Below the pieces are notes generated by a model that saw nothing but the letters and a program-made list of their open reading frames with translations, ran no database searches and was not told where the DNA came from. This document shows positions 1-10,880 of a DNA stretch of 64,000 bases, in pieces. The position numbers were made by a program, and so were the translations under genes. The DNA lies in the NCBI RefSeq assembly GCF_000005505.3, contig NC_016134.3, forward strand, positions 620,001 to 684,000, read 5' to 3'. How positions within the stretch are numbered: position 1 is the stretch's first letter; each line of letters begins with the position of its first letter. The DNA is from Brachypodium distachyon. Lineage: Eukaryota > Streptophyta > Magnoliopsida > Poales > Poaceae.

Positions 1-199
1 GCGTGTAATCGAGATGAAAAAAGAGAAGAAAAGAACTGGCTGCGTGAGGCAGCTGGTGGCCAAAAAAAAAAAAAAACTACTTGTCTCTTGTGTTCTTTTG
101 TGCATACTACTTGTGAGTTGTGAGAGGCAACCCAAGGTAGAAGAAGGGAGCTCACAGGTGCTGTTCCAACAGCAAAGCTGCTGGAGTTCTCTTGGATCC

Positions 200-715
200 A
201 CTCTTTGGATGGCCGTTCCCTCCACCGTGTGAATGACTCCCTCGTCATCGTCATCCCTAAGAAAAGCAACCCGGTCGCAATCTCTGATTATCGCACAATC
301 AGCCTGGTGCATGGTTTGACGATGTTCATGAAGATGCTTGCCCACCGGCTTGCCCCAAAGCTGGATATATTGGGCTTCTCCGGGGATGCCGAGAGTGCTT
401 TCATCCACGGACGTTCCATGCATTCAACACAATTTTCTTTATGTGCGAACTTTGGCACGGAGTTTCCACAAATCATAAACGCCAACCATCCTCCTGAAGC
501 TTGACATTGCTAAGGCCTTCTTCAATACGGTCTCATGGCCCTACCTCTTGGATATGTTGCGCGGGGCTCTGGACATTGGTGGACGAATTGGAACTCAGCA
601 CGCTCCTCCTCTAGGATTTTGATGAATGGGGTTCCTTCGGATTTGGCATCGCCTTGGCCTCCGTCAGGGTGGACCCCCTTCATTGGCTGCTGGATTTGGC
701 TATAGACTCTGGACT
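200..715 (+). pseudogene. LINE reverse-transcriptase fragment, frame-broken
   Basis: A degenerate piece of a non-LTR retrotransposon reverse transcriptase. The frame starting near 226 reads NDSLVIVIPKKSNPVAISDY, then ISLVHGL and RLAPKLD, the usual fingers and palm start of plant LINE polymerases. After a stop near 502 another frame continues with LDIAKAFF and VSWPYLLDML, which is the region holding the first catalytic aspartate. A later frame reads SRILMNGVPS and then DLAIDS. The YADD motif, the endonuclease and the RNase H part are absent. Several frame changes and stops show it is dead. Confidence is high for the family and low for the exact ends. Confidence 0.8.
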
Positions 716-732
716 GATTTCTCCCTGGAATA

Positions 733-845
733 ATAAATTTCGCAAAACCACTACTTTTGGGGCCACGGTTTCACAAAGATACCACCACTTCAGGGGTTTG
801 CAACAAAAAACTACTACTCTAGGGGTAAATTTCACAAAAGCGTTC
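733..845. repeat. Mutator-like terminal sequence, isolated
   Basis: This stretch has the same order of blocks as the left terminal repeat of the Mutator-like element at 18798-19751: an AAATTTCGCAAAACCAC start, a middle block with CACTTCAGGGG, and a closing CTAGGGGTAAATTTCAC. No partner terminus is recognisable nearby, so it is probably a fragment that came with an old insertion next to the LINE relic. Confidence 0.45.
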
Positions 846-1019
846 ATGTTGTTAACCATAGTTACTGAACTGATGTTACCAAGGCGTACTTCAAGTTACA
901 AGGCTCGGTGCAAAGCCCAAGGTGGATTTGAGGGGAACCAGATGTTAGGAGTCTTCCGAAAGCCGGTACAGAGATTTCGGGAGCTCGGGACGAACTTTGG
1001 AATTAGACCCTTAACATAA

Positions 1020-1878
1020 ACATCAAATAACACTCAATAGATGCATGGCCATCATCGATCTTCTAGGTTACATCACTTTGTTCCCTGCAGCTATATATGT
1101 TAACTCATTTGGATTTCTCAAAGTGGTTGACGTGTTCATATTACTCTTCAAAAATTTATCTTTATCGATTATTTATCAATTGGTCCTTTTCTATTTCTAT
1201 GATTCTATCAACTCTCGTCTCTTTTTTCTTCTCACTGCCAGATGTGTATTTGTTAGGCGATTTATTCTGCGTCTCCTCCTCTGTGCTGCGCGCGCACATC
1301 TCCCCCATATCGTCGGTGTCCATCGATTCCCCTGCTCCCGTAGAGCTGTACCAGCTCTCTAGGATCAACTTGGGCTGAAATTCCAGCGGGCAGCGGCAAG
1401 CCCATACGCGATCCGGTTCACCTACAAAGATACTAGGCCTAGCATGCAGATAAACTTGGGGGCCCTCCTCGTGTCGTGGGCCTGGGGTGACCGGCCCGCT
1501 AGGCACCCCTCAGGGCTGGGCCTGAGTCTTCCTGCCATCTCGCATTCCTACTATACGTGTACGTGTGATTCTAAAAAAGAAGAAGAAAAACTATACGTGT
1601 ACGTGTCATAGGCATGTAGTTTTTTCCTGCAACCACACAGATATTATAGGAGAAGATATATTGCAGTGCAAGACAGACGATGGATGTCATTTTCCTAAGC
1701 ACTAGTTGTGATGGTACGAGAATTATCGTTGGGAGGAGGAAGGCCATGTGAATGTATACGTAGAGGGAAGAGCGGAAGGTGGCGGGTGCAGGTCAGATAT
1801 GCTCCATCTGTATCTAGCAGTACTACTATTCGCTCGTGCATAATTATCCTCTAGTAATTAATGGGCCTTCTTTATAAT
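1020..1878. other. intergenic, no gene recognised
   Basis: Short open frames exist on both strands but none shows a conserved motif or a plausible exon structure. The stretch near 1560-1610 repeats the block CTATACGTGTACGTGT twice. Nothing else was supported here. Confidence 0.5.
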
Positions 1879-1887
1879 GCAAAATTA

Positions 1888-3164
1888 GAGTAAATTTTAA
1901 GAAACCACGTTTCTTGCGGCTGTTTTTTCAACCAACCACATACTTTGCTAATTTGTCCGAAAAGCACATTTCTTCGATCTAATTGTTTCAAGTAGTCCAA
2001 AACTGATGATTAAACTCTTTTGACAGTTTTTCTTACGTGAGAGGCCTACGGTCAGTTGCCACGTCGGACGGCAAACCCGACCCATCATCCCCAGCAACTG
2101 ACTGTTCGACGACCATGGAGCTGGGCTTGGGATTGGGCCTGCATAGACGCGCCAGAGCACGCACTCGCCGGCGACGGAGGCGGGCGAGCCGGACAGGGCG
2201 TCGGGTCCGAGCGGAGACGTGCGGGCTGGTGGCGGAGGGAAGGCTCGCGAGCCGCGACGGGTCGGAGCGAGGGCGCGAGGGCGCGCGGGCGGCGGCGGAG
2301 GGTCGGAGCCTGATTGGCCTGGGCATCCACGGCTCCACGGCATGCTACAACAGCAGCAGCAGCGCATTCTTAGGTGATGGTTGATGGAGTCGCGACTGCT
2401 AGTGCTGCTGTGGGACTGGAGGATTGGGAGCAGGATTGGAGGCGAGCGCCATGGAGGGAAGAAATTTTGCTCTTTCTGCCTTCGATTTTGGGTGGATGCA
2501 ACTTCTAGATGCAAATATCGCGTCGGCAGTGACCGGCCGGGCCTGCTGTCGGAGGTGTTTGCGGTGCTGACGAACCTCGGCTGCAACATCGCGTCCTCCG
2601 AGGTCTGCACCCACGGCGTGCGCATGGCCGCCGTGGTGCGCATCACGGACGCCGACACCGGCGCCAGCATCGACAGCGACAAATTAACGAGCCTCCGCCT
2701 TCCTTCCGTGTCCGCGACCTGCTCCAGGATTTTTCTAAGAATCCACCGCGCGACCGCAATGTCCGGCGGGTGCGGGCTGAAGAGGAGGAACAGCGCCGTC
2801 GCGGCTCTGCCTCGGCCAGCAGGAGGAACACCGCGGCCGCCAGACAGGACGCCTTGAGGCTGCTCCCGTGGCCTGGACAAGGCAGTGACGAGAGGTTCGC
2901 GCGCCGGGGGACTGACCCTCTGCAGCGATGTGGTTCTTCTTCGGCTCCGGCGGCCTGGTCCTGCCGGACGGGTTAACGGGCTGTCCGACGTGGCAACTGA
3001 CAATGGGCCCCACATGTAAGGAAAACTGTCAAAAAGGTTTAATCATCAGTTTTGGGCTACTTGAGACAATTAGACCAAAGAAATGTGGGTTTTTGGACAA
3101 ATTAGCAAATATGTGGTTGGTTGAAAAGACTCTCCTGAGAAGTATGGTTACTTAAAATTTACTC
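1888..3164. mobile_element. Pack-MULE (Mutator-like element), 1,277 bp
   Basis: The two ends form long inverted repeats of roughly 190 bp (about 1888-2083 and 2967-3164), starting GAGTAAATTTTAAG and ending CTTAAAATTTACTC. Both arms share the blocks CAGTTGCCACGTCGGAC and GCTAATTTGTCC. The element is flanked by a perfect 9-bp direct repeat, GCAAAATTA, at 1879-1887 and 3165-3173, the signature target duplication of Mutator-like elements. No transposase is present. The GC-rich interior carries host gene pieces including an ACT domain, so it is a gene-capturing, non-autonomous Pack-MULE. The perfect duplication suggests a fairly recent insertion. Confidence 0.92.
2513..2700 (+). pseudogene. captured ACT-domain (ACR-type) gene fragment
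   Basis: The plus frame reads GSDRPGLLSEVFAVLTNLGC, followed by NIASSEVCTHGVRMAAVVRI and TDADTGASI. This is one ACT repeat as found in plant ACT-domain-repeat (ACR) proteins, including the ligand-loop DRPGLLSEV. The match breaks off near 2700, where the sequence runs into unrelated GC-rich DNA. It sits wholly between the inverted repeats of the Pack-MULE, so it is a transduplicated exon piece and not a functional gene. The surrounding open frame starting at 2381 could still be transcribed as a chimera. Full ACR proteins carry four such repeats. Confidence 0.75.
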
Positions 3165-3359
3165 GCAAAATTATATGGTGATTAAAACTAGGCTAGAAAT
3201 TACTCAAGGGATGACATATTGACATGTGACATCTTTAAGACAAGTATGACCTCACGCGCCCCAAAAGTGACATATTGACATTCGTTTGACAGCATTTCTC
3301 ACCGGTGGCCCTACCTGTCAGGTGCGACGTCGGACCTGACCGGACCCGACCCGACTTTG

Positions 3360-3590
3360 TAACCTGCATTTAACTCCCCTAGCGCCCTTCTCCACCCGGT
3401 AACCCGCATTTTCGGGTCCGTCGTGGGACCTTACAAGTGGGGCCCACATGTAAAGAATCCCGTTAAATGGGCTTACACCTGTGTTTTGGGCTAGTTGAAA
3501 CAGTGTGACCGTGCGAGCAAATTAGCAAAATGTAAGATTTGGTAAGACGACTTCACAAAAAACTATGATTTCTTGAAATTTAATTTGTAT
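3360..3590. repeat. degenerate second Mutator-like terminus
   Basis: This block repeats the order of the right arm of the neighbouring Pack-MULE: GTGGGGCCCACATGTAAAG, TTTTGGGCTAGTTGA, GCAAATTAGCAAAAT and a terminal TTGAAATTTAA. It lies 200 bp beyond the intact element and has diverged clearly. It is probably the remnant of an older related insertion. No matching left arm or target duplication could be assigned. Confidence 0.5.
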
Positions 3591-3639
3591 ATAATGAATC
3601 GGCTCAAGACCTATATATCCTTCTCGTCCGATCCTCTGC

Positions 3640-4000
3640 TTTATAGACGTCTAACTAGAAAGGATCTCTCTTCATCTACAGACTGCAGTTCCCATCTTCT
3701 TCCTTTGCTGCCCAGTCAAACAAAATCAAGTCCACCTAGCTAGGAACGAGAGGTGTCAGGAATCTAGGATGTCTCTACGACTCTACATGATAATGAACAC
3801 GGCCTGAATCCGCTGTCCATGCTCACTATATTTTGCCTGGAGCCCGAGACTGGATGCGTGCAGTACAAGAGATGCAATCCAAGGAAGGTCTGGGAGCGTA
3901 ACTCACTTAGGGCCCGTTCGTTTACAAAATTCCCTGGGGGGATCGGGATTTGAACTAAGATCTCGATCATGATTCCCGGCCAATCCCCACCGGTAATGGT
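3640..4000 (+). ncRNA. predicted 21-nt PHAS precursor 1 (miR2118 site 3741-3762)
   Basis: A 22-nt site with core AACGAGAGGTGTCAGGAA is nearly complementary to grass miR2118. A TATA box CTATATA lies at about 3612-3618, some 125 nt upstream. The leader shares the blocks GGATCTCTCTTC and TTCTTCCTTTGCTGCC with other copies. Predicted cleavage is between 3752 and 3753, which would set the 21-nt register downstream. The 3' end is unknown. Part of the downstream DNA (3908-3990) looks like a MITE end. No coding potential is seen. Confidence 0.65.
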
Positions 4001-4089
4001 GGAACCGAAGAAGACCTTAATTGGGTTAAAAGATGTACAACACCAGCATCCGAGTTAAAGTCAGCATCTATAGTTTGCATATTTTTCAC

Positions 4090-4330
4090 ATGTCGCAAAA
4101 AATGAAAAATCTTGCAGCAAACCTACATTTGGTCACATTATACCTCGGCATTTACTGTTTGATTTTTAATTTGGAAAATGGTTTTACAGATCGCGTCGCA
4201 TTTTTTTAGACAGAAATCTGACACCACGCCTCACCGTGTGGCCATGTACGTCACGCTTTGCCCTTGCCCGGTCTTGCCTCGCCTGCGCCCAGTATGGCAA
4301 GCTGTGTGGCAGCTGCCATACCTTGGTTTT
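4090..4330. repeat. segment duplicated at 6560-6740
   Basis: The order CATTTACTGTTTGATTTT, TTTTACAGA, CACCACGCCTCACC, GTGTGGCCATGT and TCTTGCCTCGCCT recurs downstream at 6560-6740 with moderate divergence. Each copy follows one of the first two PHAS-like units, so the duplication probably covered the unit and its downstream spacer together. Confidence 0.6.
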
Positions 4331-5089
4331 GCGTGTCACTAGCCTAATTTCTGTTTTCTGGAGGAGAATTGAGAATTGGGAGGTGGAATACGATGGTGTT
4401 TGTGGCCATGGGCCTTGGGTGGGAAGTGGGCTTTTTCTTTTTTCAGTTTTTTGACCAGAAAAAAGGTCCGATACAGTACAGTATACCGATCGATTGCATG
4501 ATTGCTGCCGTTGTCGCTTGAGTGCTTGACCTCACAGGCTCACACCCTCTGATCGACAGAGCAACCGGAATCGGCACATCGTGAGGCGCCGAACAATATC
4601 CCGTCTAGCCATTCCCTGCGTGTCCCCACTCTCTCTACCCCTCACGGCCGATGACAGTTATTCCGCATGAGCCCACACACAGAATTATGAGTCACTGGCA
4701 GACATCAAAAAACTTATAATTTAGATGGCACTACTAATGCATCCACATGTGACTGGATGTTTTTATTGTTCTTTGTATGAATATGTTCGATAAATTGCTG
4801 GGGATTTTTTGTTTAGGCTTCACTTAGCCAGGCTATTTTTCTATCTAGATATGTCCCTGCATAGATTATATTTCTTGCCATATCATCTAAATATCATGTC
4901 GTATATTTTAGTGTACCTATTCTATTATTTTTACCACCGTACGCATTATCACTCGTGTGCTGTCTAGTACTAAGAAAATAGATAGTACCGGGCCCTTGAT
5001 AAGTAATCAATTCTCTACTGTATATATCACCAAGAAAGCAACGCCACACGGATCTATATATTTCCAGCTACCATTGGGAGAGGATCTCC

Positions 5090-5520
5090 ATAATCCATAT
5101 CTCCTAGCTTTTCCTCTGTTGATTGACTAGATGTCTAGCTAAAACTTACAGGATCTCTCTTCTTCTACCGTCTCGTCTTCGTCCTTTTATGCCGGATCAC
5201 ACATAATTAAGGATTCCTGGGAACGAGAGGTGTCAGGAATTTGACGGCGACGGTGGCAAAAACAGCAAGGGCAAAAGCAAGAAGGACACGTACAGCAGAC
5301 GCTCCGGTCAAAACCTACTGCAATACGAATTGAAGATCCATATGCAAACTCGATCAGCTGCCTTATACTCCGCAAACTCTTTACATGATGTGCTGACCTA
5401 AAACTCTTCAAGATTAAATCTAAAGACTGAAAATCTGTAACCGCTTTATTCACTGGGGAGATTTTCGGTGACGTCTGCCAGTATGCAACTGAGATGATTA
5501 GATCGGCATTCTCCATTGGT
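5090..5520 (+). ncRNA. predicted 21-nt PHAS precursor 2 (miR2118 site 5218-5239)
   Basis: The site carries GGGAACGAGAGGTGTCAGGA. A TATA box CTATATATTT lies at about 5054-5063. The leader matches precursor 10 closely over some 200 nt (TATATATCACCAAGAAAGC, AGCTACC, CCTAGCTTTTCCTCTGTTG, ACTAGA). Predicted cleavage is between 5229 and 5230. The downstream part at 5450-5670 has a second, siteless copy at 29590-29810. Only accidental short open frames are present. Confidence 0.7.
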
Positions 5521-5893
5521 TCGCAAACAAAGAGTCAGGAATTGAACATATTAATTAGTAGTTCATCCATCGAAATACGCCATTAGTCATGCAGAATCTG
5601 CGAGGATGATTATTATTCAGTCCTCGTCTACCTTCCCTAAAATCATGGTAAGATCGGTAATGGAATTGAATGTAGCACCTGTCCAAACACACAAATAATA
5701 AGTCATCTTGTCCTCTTGTTCCTCCTGTTCCTCCTTTCCAACTTAGATGTTTGTACCATGCATACGTAGTATGTATCGCGTTGTATCAAGCACACATATT
5801 TCATGTTCTTACTACCAAAACATTCTAATTAATGCATCTTATGTTTTAGAGTTGAATCTCTAATATGCAAAGGTGGGTCTTCAACTCTACTAA

Positions 5894-6114
5894 AGCCATG
5901 TTTGGTTGGAGGATTAAAACTGATTTCTGACTTTTGCTTATAAGCCACAAAAGCACCAAATTAGGTGCTTTCGGCTTTGACTTTTGACATTTGACTTGAT
6001 ATTGTTAGATGACGATATAAGCAAAAAGCCAAAGTCAAAAGCAACTATTTAGGTGATTTTGTGGTTTATAAGTCAAAAGTCAAAAAGCAATTTTAAGCCC
6101 AACCAAACAGGGCC
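5894..6114. mobile_element. Tourist-like MITE, 221 bp
   Basis: The ends are inverted repeats (CATGTTTGGTTGG at the left and CCAACCAAACAGGG at the right), and the interior is largely self-complementary (TGACTTTTGCTTATAAGCC against GGTTTATAAGTCAAAAGTC). It is flanked by a 3-bp TAA at 5891-5893 and 6115-6117, as expected for PIF/Harbinger-derived Tourist elements. It lies between PHAS-like units 2 and 3. Confidence 0.8.
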
Positions 6115-6559
6115 TAAGAATGCCTGTTTTCGAAAAAGTTGTCGAGTCAAAAAATACATGTATTGTTTTGTTTTCATCAATTATCTGGAAGAGAAAAGAA
6201 AACATCTCCTCCACCAACATTGCTCGATTAGTAGTTGCGTGTCTAGCTAGGCATTGGAGGCATCATGAAACAATATGCACCAAATCGATTTGAGAAAAGT
6301 TTAGCCTTCTTATTCTCACATGTACGATTCAATTAGACTTTTCTTTAATATAGATGGGAGTGCTACATGATCTGGATGTTGTGATAAGAAATATACTAAA
6401 CTTCAAAAAAGGACTGAAATTGGGCACTAATTAAGTATGTGTCGATAGTAACAAAAATTCTTTTGAGATGCCATCACTATCATCTGCACCTTATGTGGTA
6501 ACGTAATAATTTTGTCTATGCTTCCACATCTTGCTCATCAACAAACTAGCTATATATGC

Positions 6560-6870
6560 TAGTTCCGGGCCGGGTACATCACGTAATACTTAGTCATTTG
6601 CTGTTTGATTTTAGAAATCAGATGATTTTACAGAACGGAGAATATATTTTTAGATAGGATCTGGCTCCACACCTCACCTTGTGGCCATGTTCATCGCCAC
6701 CCCTTGCGGTGCTAGGTCGTGCCTCGCCTTGTCGCTCTGTCGCTGATCATGTCCAATTAATAAATCTATGAAAGGGCTCTCCGTGCCCATCGGGCCGTAC
6801 ATTGACCTGGCGATCGAGGCCACGTTGTGCCGCACCCTCACAACCGGCTTCTCAATTCTTGCCATACCAT
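6560..6870. repeat. second copy of the 4090-4330 spacer segment
   Basis: This is the divergent partner of 4090-4330 (TTTGCTGTTTGATTTTAG, CACACCTCACCTTGTGGCC and CGTGCCTCGCCTTGTC). The extra part at 6740-6870 is GC-rich and looks coding in places, but no family could be recognised. Confidence 0.5.
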
Positions 6871-7119
6871 GTTATATTAAATGTTCAAGTGGTTTCATAT
6901 ATTATTTAATTATTAAATGCACCATGTTATATTAAAAAACGGAAGAACAAAAATGGGAGAACATGCATATGGCCTTATATCTCGATGTTGTTGCATCAAG
7001 GGATTTTTGCTTTTCCCCAAGTAGGCCGTGGAGCCCAACTGAGCGTGCTGTCCAAGTAACTACACTACATTTCCAAATGTCATCTCGATTCATTTATTAA
7101 TTTGCATATCCTCTTTTTG

Positions 7120-7560
7120 ACCCACCACCTTCCTCTCCGCATTACATATCGATCTACTCATCAACCAGTAGTTTTCTTCAACCAGTTCTTCCTGTCCTTC
7201 TCTACTACATCTCGAGAGATCGATGTTGGTGGTTTCATCCGTGGTTGCACACAAATATGTATGTATATATAGCTAGGAGCGAGAGGTGTCAGAAATATTT
7301 ACATCCCAATAAGTTGGTTATCCACGACATTCGGTAACTATATCGCGATCAGTGAGAGTTCAGTGTGAACATCTTGTAAATGTCGACGACCGGAGTAAAA
7401 TTTTGTTGGGTTGGATGGGTCGAGCAGAATATATACTCCCTCAAGATTTTTCTATGGGACGGAGGCCGGGAGTACACAAGTCTTATCAAGATTTTTCTAT
7501 GGAGAAGTACTATCGATGGGTGCCACAAAATGCACTTGTTTTTTCTGAATCCGACCAAAG
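7120..7560 (+). ncRNA. predicted 21-nt PHAS precursor 3 (miR2118 site 7274-7295)
   Basis: The site carries TAGGAGCGAGAGGTGTCAG, preceded by AGC as in several other copies. The predicted cleavage is between 7285 and 7286. No unambiguous TATA box could be placed at the usual distance. Downstream there is a short direct repeat CAAGATTTTTCTATGG at 7442-7457 and 7487-7502. The extent of the transcript is unknown. Confidence 0.5.
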
Positions 7561-7684
7561 CAAAGTTTCAAAATGTTGTACGTACATGTCATACAAGCAA
7601 TGGGTAGGAGTATATATATACAGTAGTAACCACCTCGCACCCACCCATCGGCTCCAAATTATATACACTACTACAAAAAGGCTT

Positions 7685-7925
7685 ATCAGTAACGGTCGGG
7701 GCCGCCGTTACTAACTTCGTGTTACTGATGATACCCATCATCAGTAACGGTCGCTCCGACCATTACTGCTGTACCTATATCAGTAACGGTCAGAGCGACC
7801 GTTACTGATGTACATATACATCAGTGGCGGTCGATCCTCCCCGACCGTTACTGATGTATATATCATCAGTAACGGTTGAGTGGCGGTTTGTATATATCAT
7901 CAGTAACGGTTGCGTAGCCACATCT
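7685..7925. repeat. left subterminal repeats of the CACTA element
   Basis: At least eight copies of a motif near CATCAGTAACGGTCG, on both strands, usually paired as inverted repeats around a short spacer (for example CATCAGTAACGG followed by CCGTTACTGATG). In related elements such motifs bind the TNPA-type protein; that function is inferred here. Confidence 0.85.
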
Positions 7926-8263
7926 GATACATTTTCGGTATTTAAAAAAATAATTAAAACCACAGTAAATACACATGAAATACACAGAAAATTATATACA
8001 GCACAACACAGAATGTATCTCATCACAGAAAAATGTATCTCATCACAGAAAAATACATATAAAGCCGCTTCACATCACATCATTTAAAGCATAGAAATGT
8101 ATATAAACCGCATCATATAAAGCATATAAAGAATACAAATGTATCTCACTTCACGACATTGATTACAAAGTGTTAAAATTTCATAGAAGCATAATTACAA
8201 AGTGTCAAAATTTCATAGAAACATATAAAGAATACAAATGTATCTCATTTCAAGCTAGATCCT

Positions 8264-9300
8264 AATGTTGTGGGTGAACCCTAGACATCACTTGTTGCAC
8301 GCGTTCGTAGAAGTCTCCACTAGGCTTGATGACCTCATTGTTGATGAGATGGGCGAACTACCTTTGAATGTTATACACGAGCCATTTAGGTCAGTGTCCC
8401 ATTGTTATTCGGGGCCGCCAGTGCTCTTCCATCGTCGTGACTGACCCCTTCCACTCAGGCTTGAACATGCTGGCATTCTCCATAAGGATGTGACAGCAGT
8501 AGTAGCCACAGAACACACTGCCTGACGGCTGTTGCTGGCAAGGGAACCTGTGATTGTGGTGAGGCTCGTCTTTATAGCCTTTACCAGCTAGTTTTCCCTT
8601 GGTCGCAACTTTTCAGGCAGTGTTAATGAGTGATTGATGGGTTTCCAGAACCTACCTCGAACACCCTTCTTCGGAAGCGGTGAATCGAAGTAGTACACCG
8701 CGGACCAAGGCAAACAAATGAGTAGTGTCACCCAATGGTCTCTGTTTTCAAAAGAAACAAACTTTAGTATCTAAGGGTGTATAAGAAAGACTGATTTACA
8801 AAAACCAAACGGTTCCATATATAAAATTCAACTTACTCCAAATTAAGAAAGAAGAGGATGAAGTCGTGGTCCACGTATTTCTCGAGATATGCCACCAAGT
8901 ATTTAGATGCCATGGTTCTTAAGGCATCCTTTTCAGGCTCAAGACCGATGTCACCGTAGTTGAACATCGCGTGGTCTAGAATGACTACTTTTTTGACCTC
9001 CAATCGCCGCAATTCTCTTATTTGGTAAGCAGATCACCGCCTTAAGAGGTTGATATCAAGCTTTTGGCGGTTGAAGAGGTGGAACAGTTCGTTGAACTCC
9101 ACACCAAAGATGATAGGACGTTCCTGAATGTTCCCGGTTTATTGGTCAAAGAAGCCATAGTCTTTTGGGATTCTAACATTGATCTGTTGGGCAACCTATT
9201 GAGAACCAGCTGATGGTTGCATGTAGAACTGATGAAGCTCTTGCATCTCTCTGGACACGGCACGCAGGGAATTTTCGGTGACCATCGGTCTTTCAGGATA
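8264..9300 (-). pseudogene. Ulp1-like (C48) cysteine protease segment in the CACTA element
   Basis: Reading the minus strand from about 9000 down, one frame gives HAMFNYGDIGLEPEKDALRT, then after an apparent intron HWVTLLICLPWSAVYYFDSP near 8740-8680, and then QQPSGSVFCGYYCCHILMEN near 8540-8470. These are the histidine region (HW), the acidic residue (FDS) and the catalytic cysteine box (FCGYY) of Ulp1-type SUMO proteases. A stop follows at about 8405, and frame breaks separate the last piece. Grass CACTA elements often carry such a domain. The role in transposition is unknown. Whether it was fused to the TNPA-like protein upstream is uncertain. Confidence 0.7.
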
Positions 9301-9405
9301 GTAAATAAGCATCCAGTCGAACTCCCTAGCCATGAAATAGGATCCGTCTTTGAATCTCTGGCCTTGATATGGGTTCTTGATGAGAATGTCAGGCCTATTG
9401 TCCTC

Positions 9406-10880
9406 TCAGACTCCAGTTATGTCAGGCACATGGTGCATCTCATCTTGAGTGACATTGGAGTACTCCTTGATGGTCTTCCCGCCGCGCCCCCTCTTTTTAT
9501 GCCTCCTCTTACTGTCCCACGCCTTCTGCTCCTCTGCCTTGTACTTGTCATCGATCTTGTGGCCACCCATGGACTCAGCGACACCCAAGAGAGAGAAGGT
9601 GGGAGGGACACTTCCAGCCTGTGCCGACCCTATGGTCTGGCTATCTTTGAGCTGTGCAGGCATCGACATTGCCCGCTCTTCATCTCCGCCGGCATCGACA
9701 GGAGGAAGTATCCTAGGGGAAAGGCCGAGCGACGAATAAGAAGTACCTTTGTGGGCGGAGGGAGATGGAGTCATAGAGGGCCGGCGCTGGTTGTAGAGAG
9801 ATACGAAGCTCCTAGGCCACATAATTCGGTAGTTTGGACAACCGCCTAGGATATCCACGCCTTCCTCCGGAGGTAGCGGGATAGCATAATCCCGATGCTC
9901 CTCGACGACGGAGTCCACCATCACACTCACTTGTGCGTCGTTCATGAGAATGTCGTGCACCAGTGGCGGTGATTGTCTGGGCATCAGGCGGCCAATGGCG
10001 CCTACAGGCTTCCCACGCTTGTGAACGTGGATACGACACTTCACCGGTGTCTGCGCGTAACAAGAAGAAGGCATATGTGTGTAAGATCTTTATTCATGAA
10101 GGTAAGGAGTGAAAAAGAGTTTGAAAAAATTGCTTACAAGGATGTTGTCGCTCGGACCCGGATCGTTATCCCGGCTGCCCTCGCTTGGGGAAGGTTGGCT
10201 AGCGGGGGGGTTGTCCATGCTAGGAGCCGGGCTGTCACCTGGGGTGTAGGTGTCTTCGTCCTCCATACGTGTGTCGGGTGTCATGTGCTGACGTGCATAT
10301 TCTCTAGCACATTGGTCCTCCAGCATGTCATGCACTGGAGGCACCCTGCCTGCCGCCTCGAGAATTCGGTCCTGCTTGCGCCAGACCTTCTTCTTCCCCT
10401 CTTTTCCTGCACTCCCTAGCCTGTGGTTCAAGGGCTTCCTCGCGCGCAACGCCACTCGTCGGTGACTTGGAACCTCCTTGCAACGTCCGCGATGCACGTC
10501 TCTCTAACGACTTGGGAGATGTCACTCCACTCGTCGGTGATCTTGCAATACTTGCGTGCAACGGCTCCACAGGTCGTTGCGAAGGCCTTCTGTGCCCTCT
10601 CAGGCGACTCCGGGCGGCCTCTCTCAAAGTGCCGGGTGACCACGTAACAGAACTCCTTCAAGTTGTGGCTCCCCCTCGGCGTCTTTTTCCTTTGCTTCTT
10701 AGCGGGAGTTTCAGAAGGCTGCGGGTTACTCTCTTCCACCCGTCGCTCGTTGTTGCGCTCTTCTGAACGAGAGCTACCTGAGCCAGAGCTGGCAATTTGC
10801 TCTCCCGATGAAGACTCTTCATCGACACGATCTACCTCCTCTCGATCAAGAACTGGTTTCTGGCTACTCTTGTCCATTTC
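9406..10880 (-). pseudogene. CACTA second protein, TNPA/ORF1-like, spliced and frame-broken
   Basis: The minus strand begins MDKSSQKPVLDREEVDRVDE at about 10876 and runs through a basic, low-complexity leader (KKQRKKTPRG) and a conserved block VTRHFERGRPESPERAQKAF. Around 10500-10430 the reading frame changes, and the continuation in another frame includes ALNHRLGSAGKEGKKKVWRK. After a probable intron near 10100 the protein resumes at 10074 with MPSSCYAQTPVKCRIHVHKR and ends at 9406 after a lysine/arginine-rich tail. This layout is typical of the accessory ORF of grass CACTA elements that precedes the Ulp1-like part. No catalytic motif was recognised in this part. Confidence 0.65.

Noticed and set aside
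1948..3015. Long minus-strand open frame of 355 codons
   Set aside because: It runs across both arms of the Pack-MULE and is antisense to the ACT-domain piece. Its composition is low-complexity GC-rich and no domain is visible.
6674..6865. Small GC-rich minus-strand gene
   Set aside because: It lies in a duplicated spacer, has no recognisable domain, and the duplicate copy does not preserve the reading frame.
7685..7925. CRISPR-like regularly spaced repeats
   Set aside because: The repeats are inverted and irregularly spaced and belong to the CACTA subterminal arrays.
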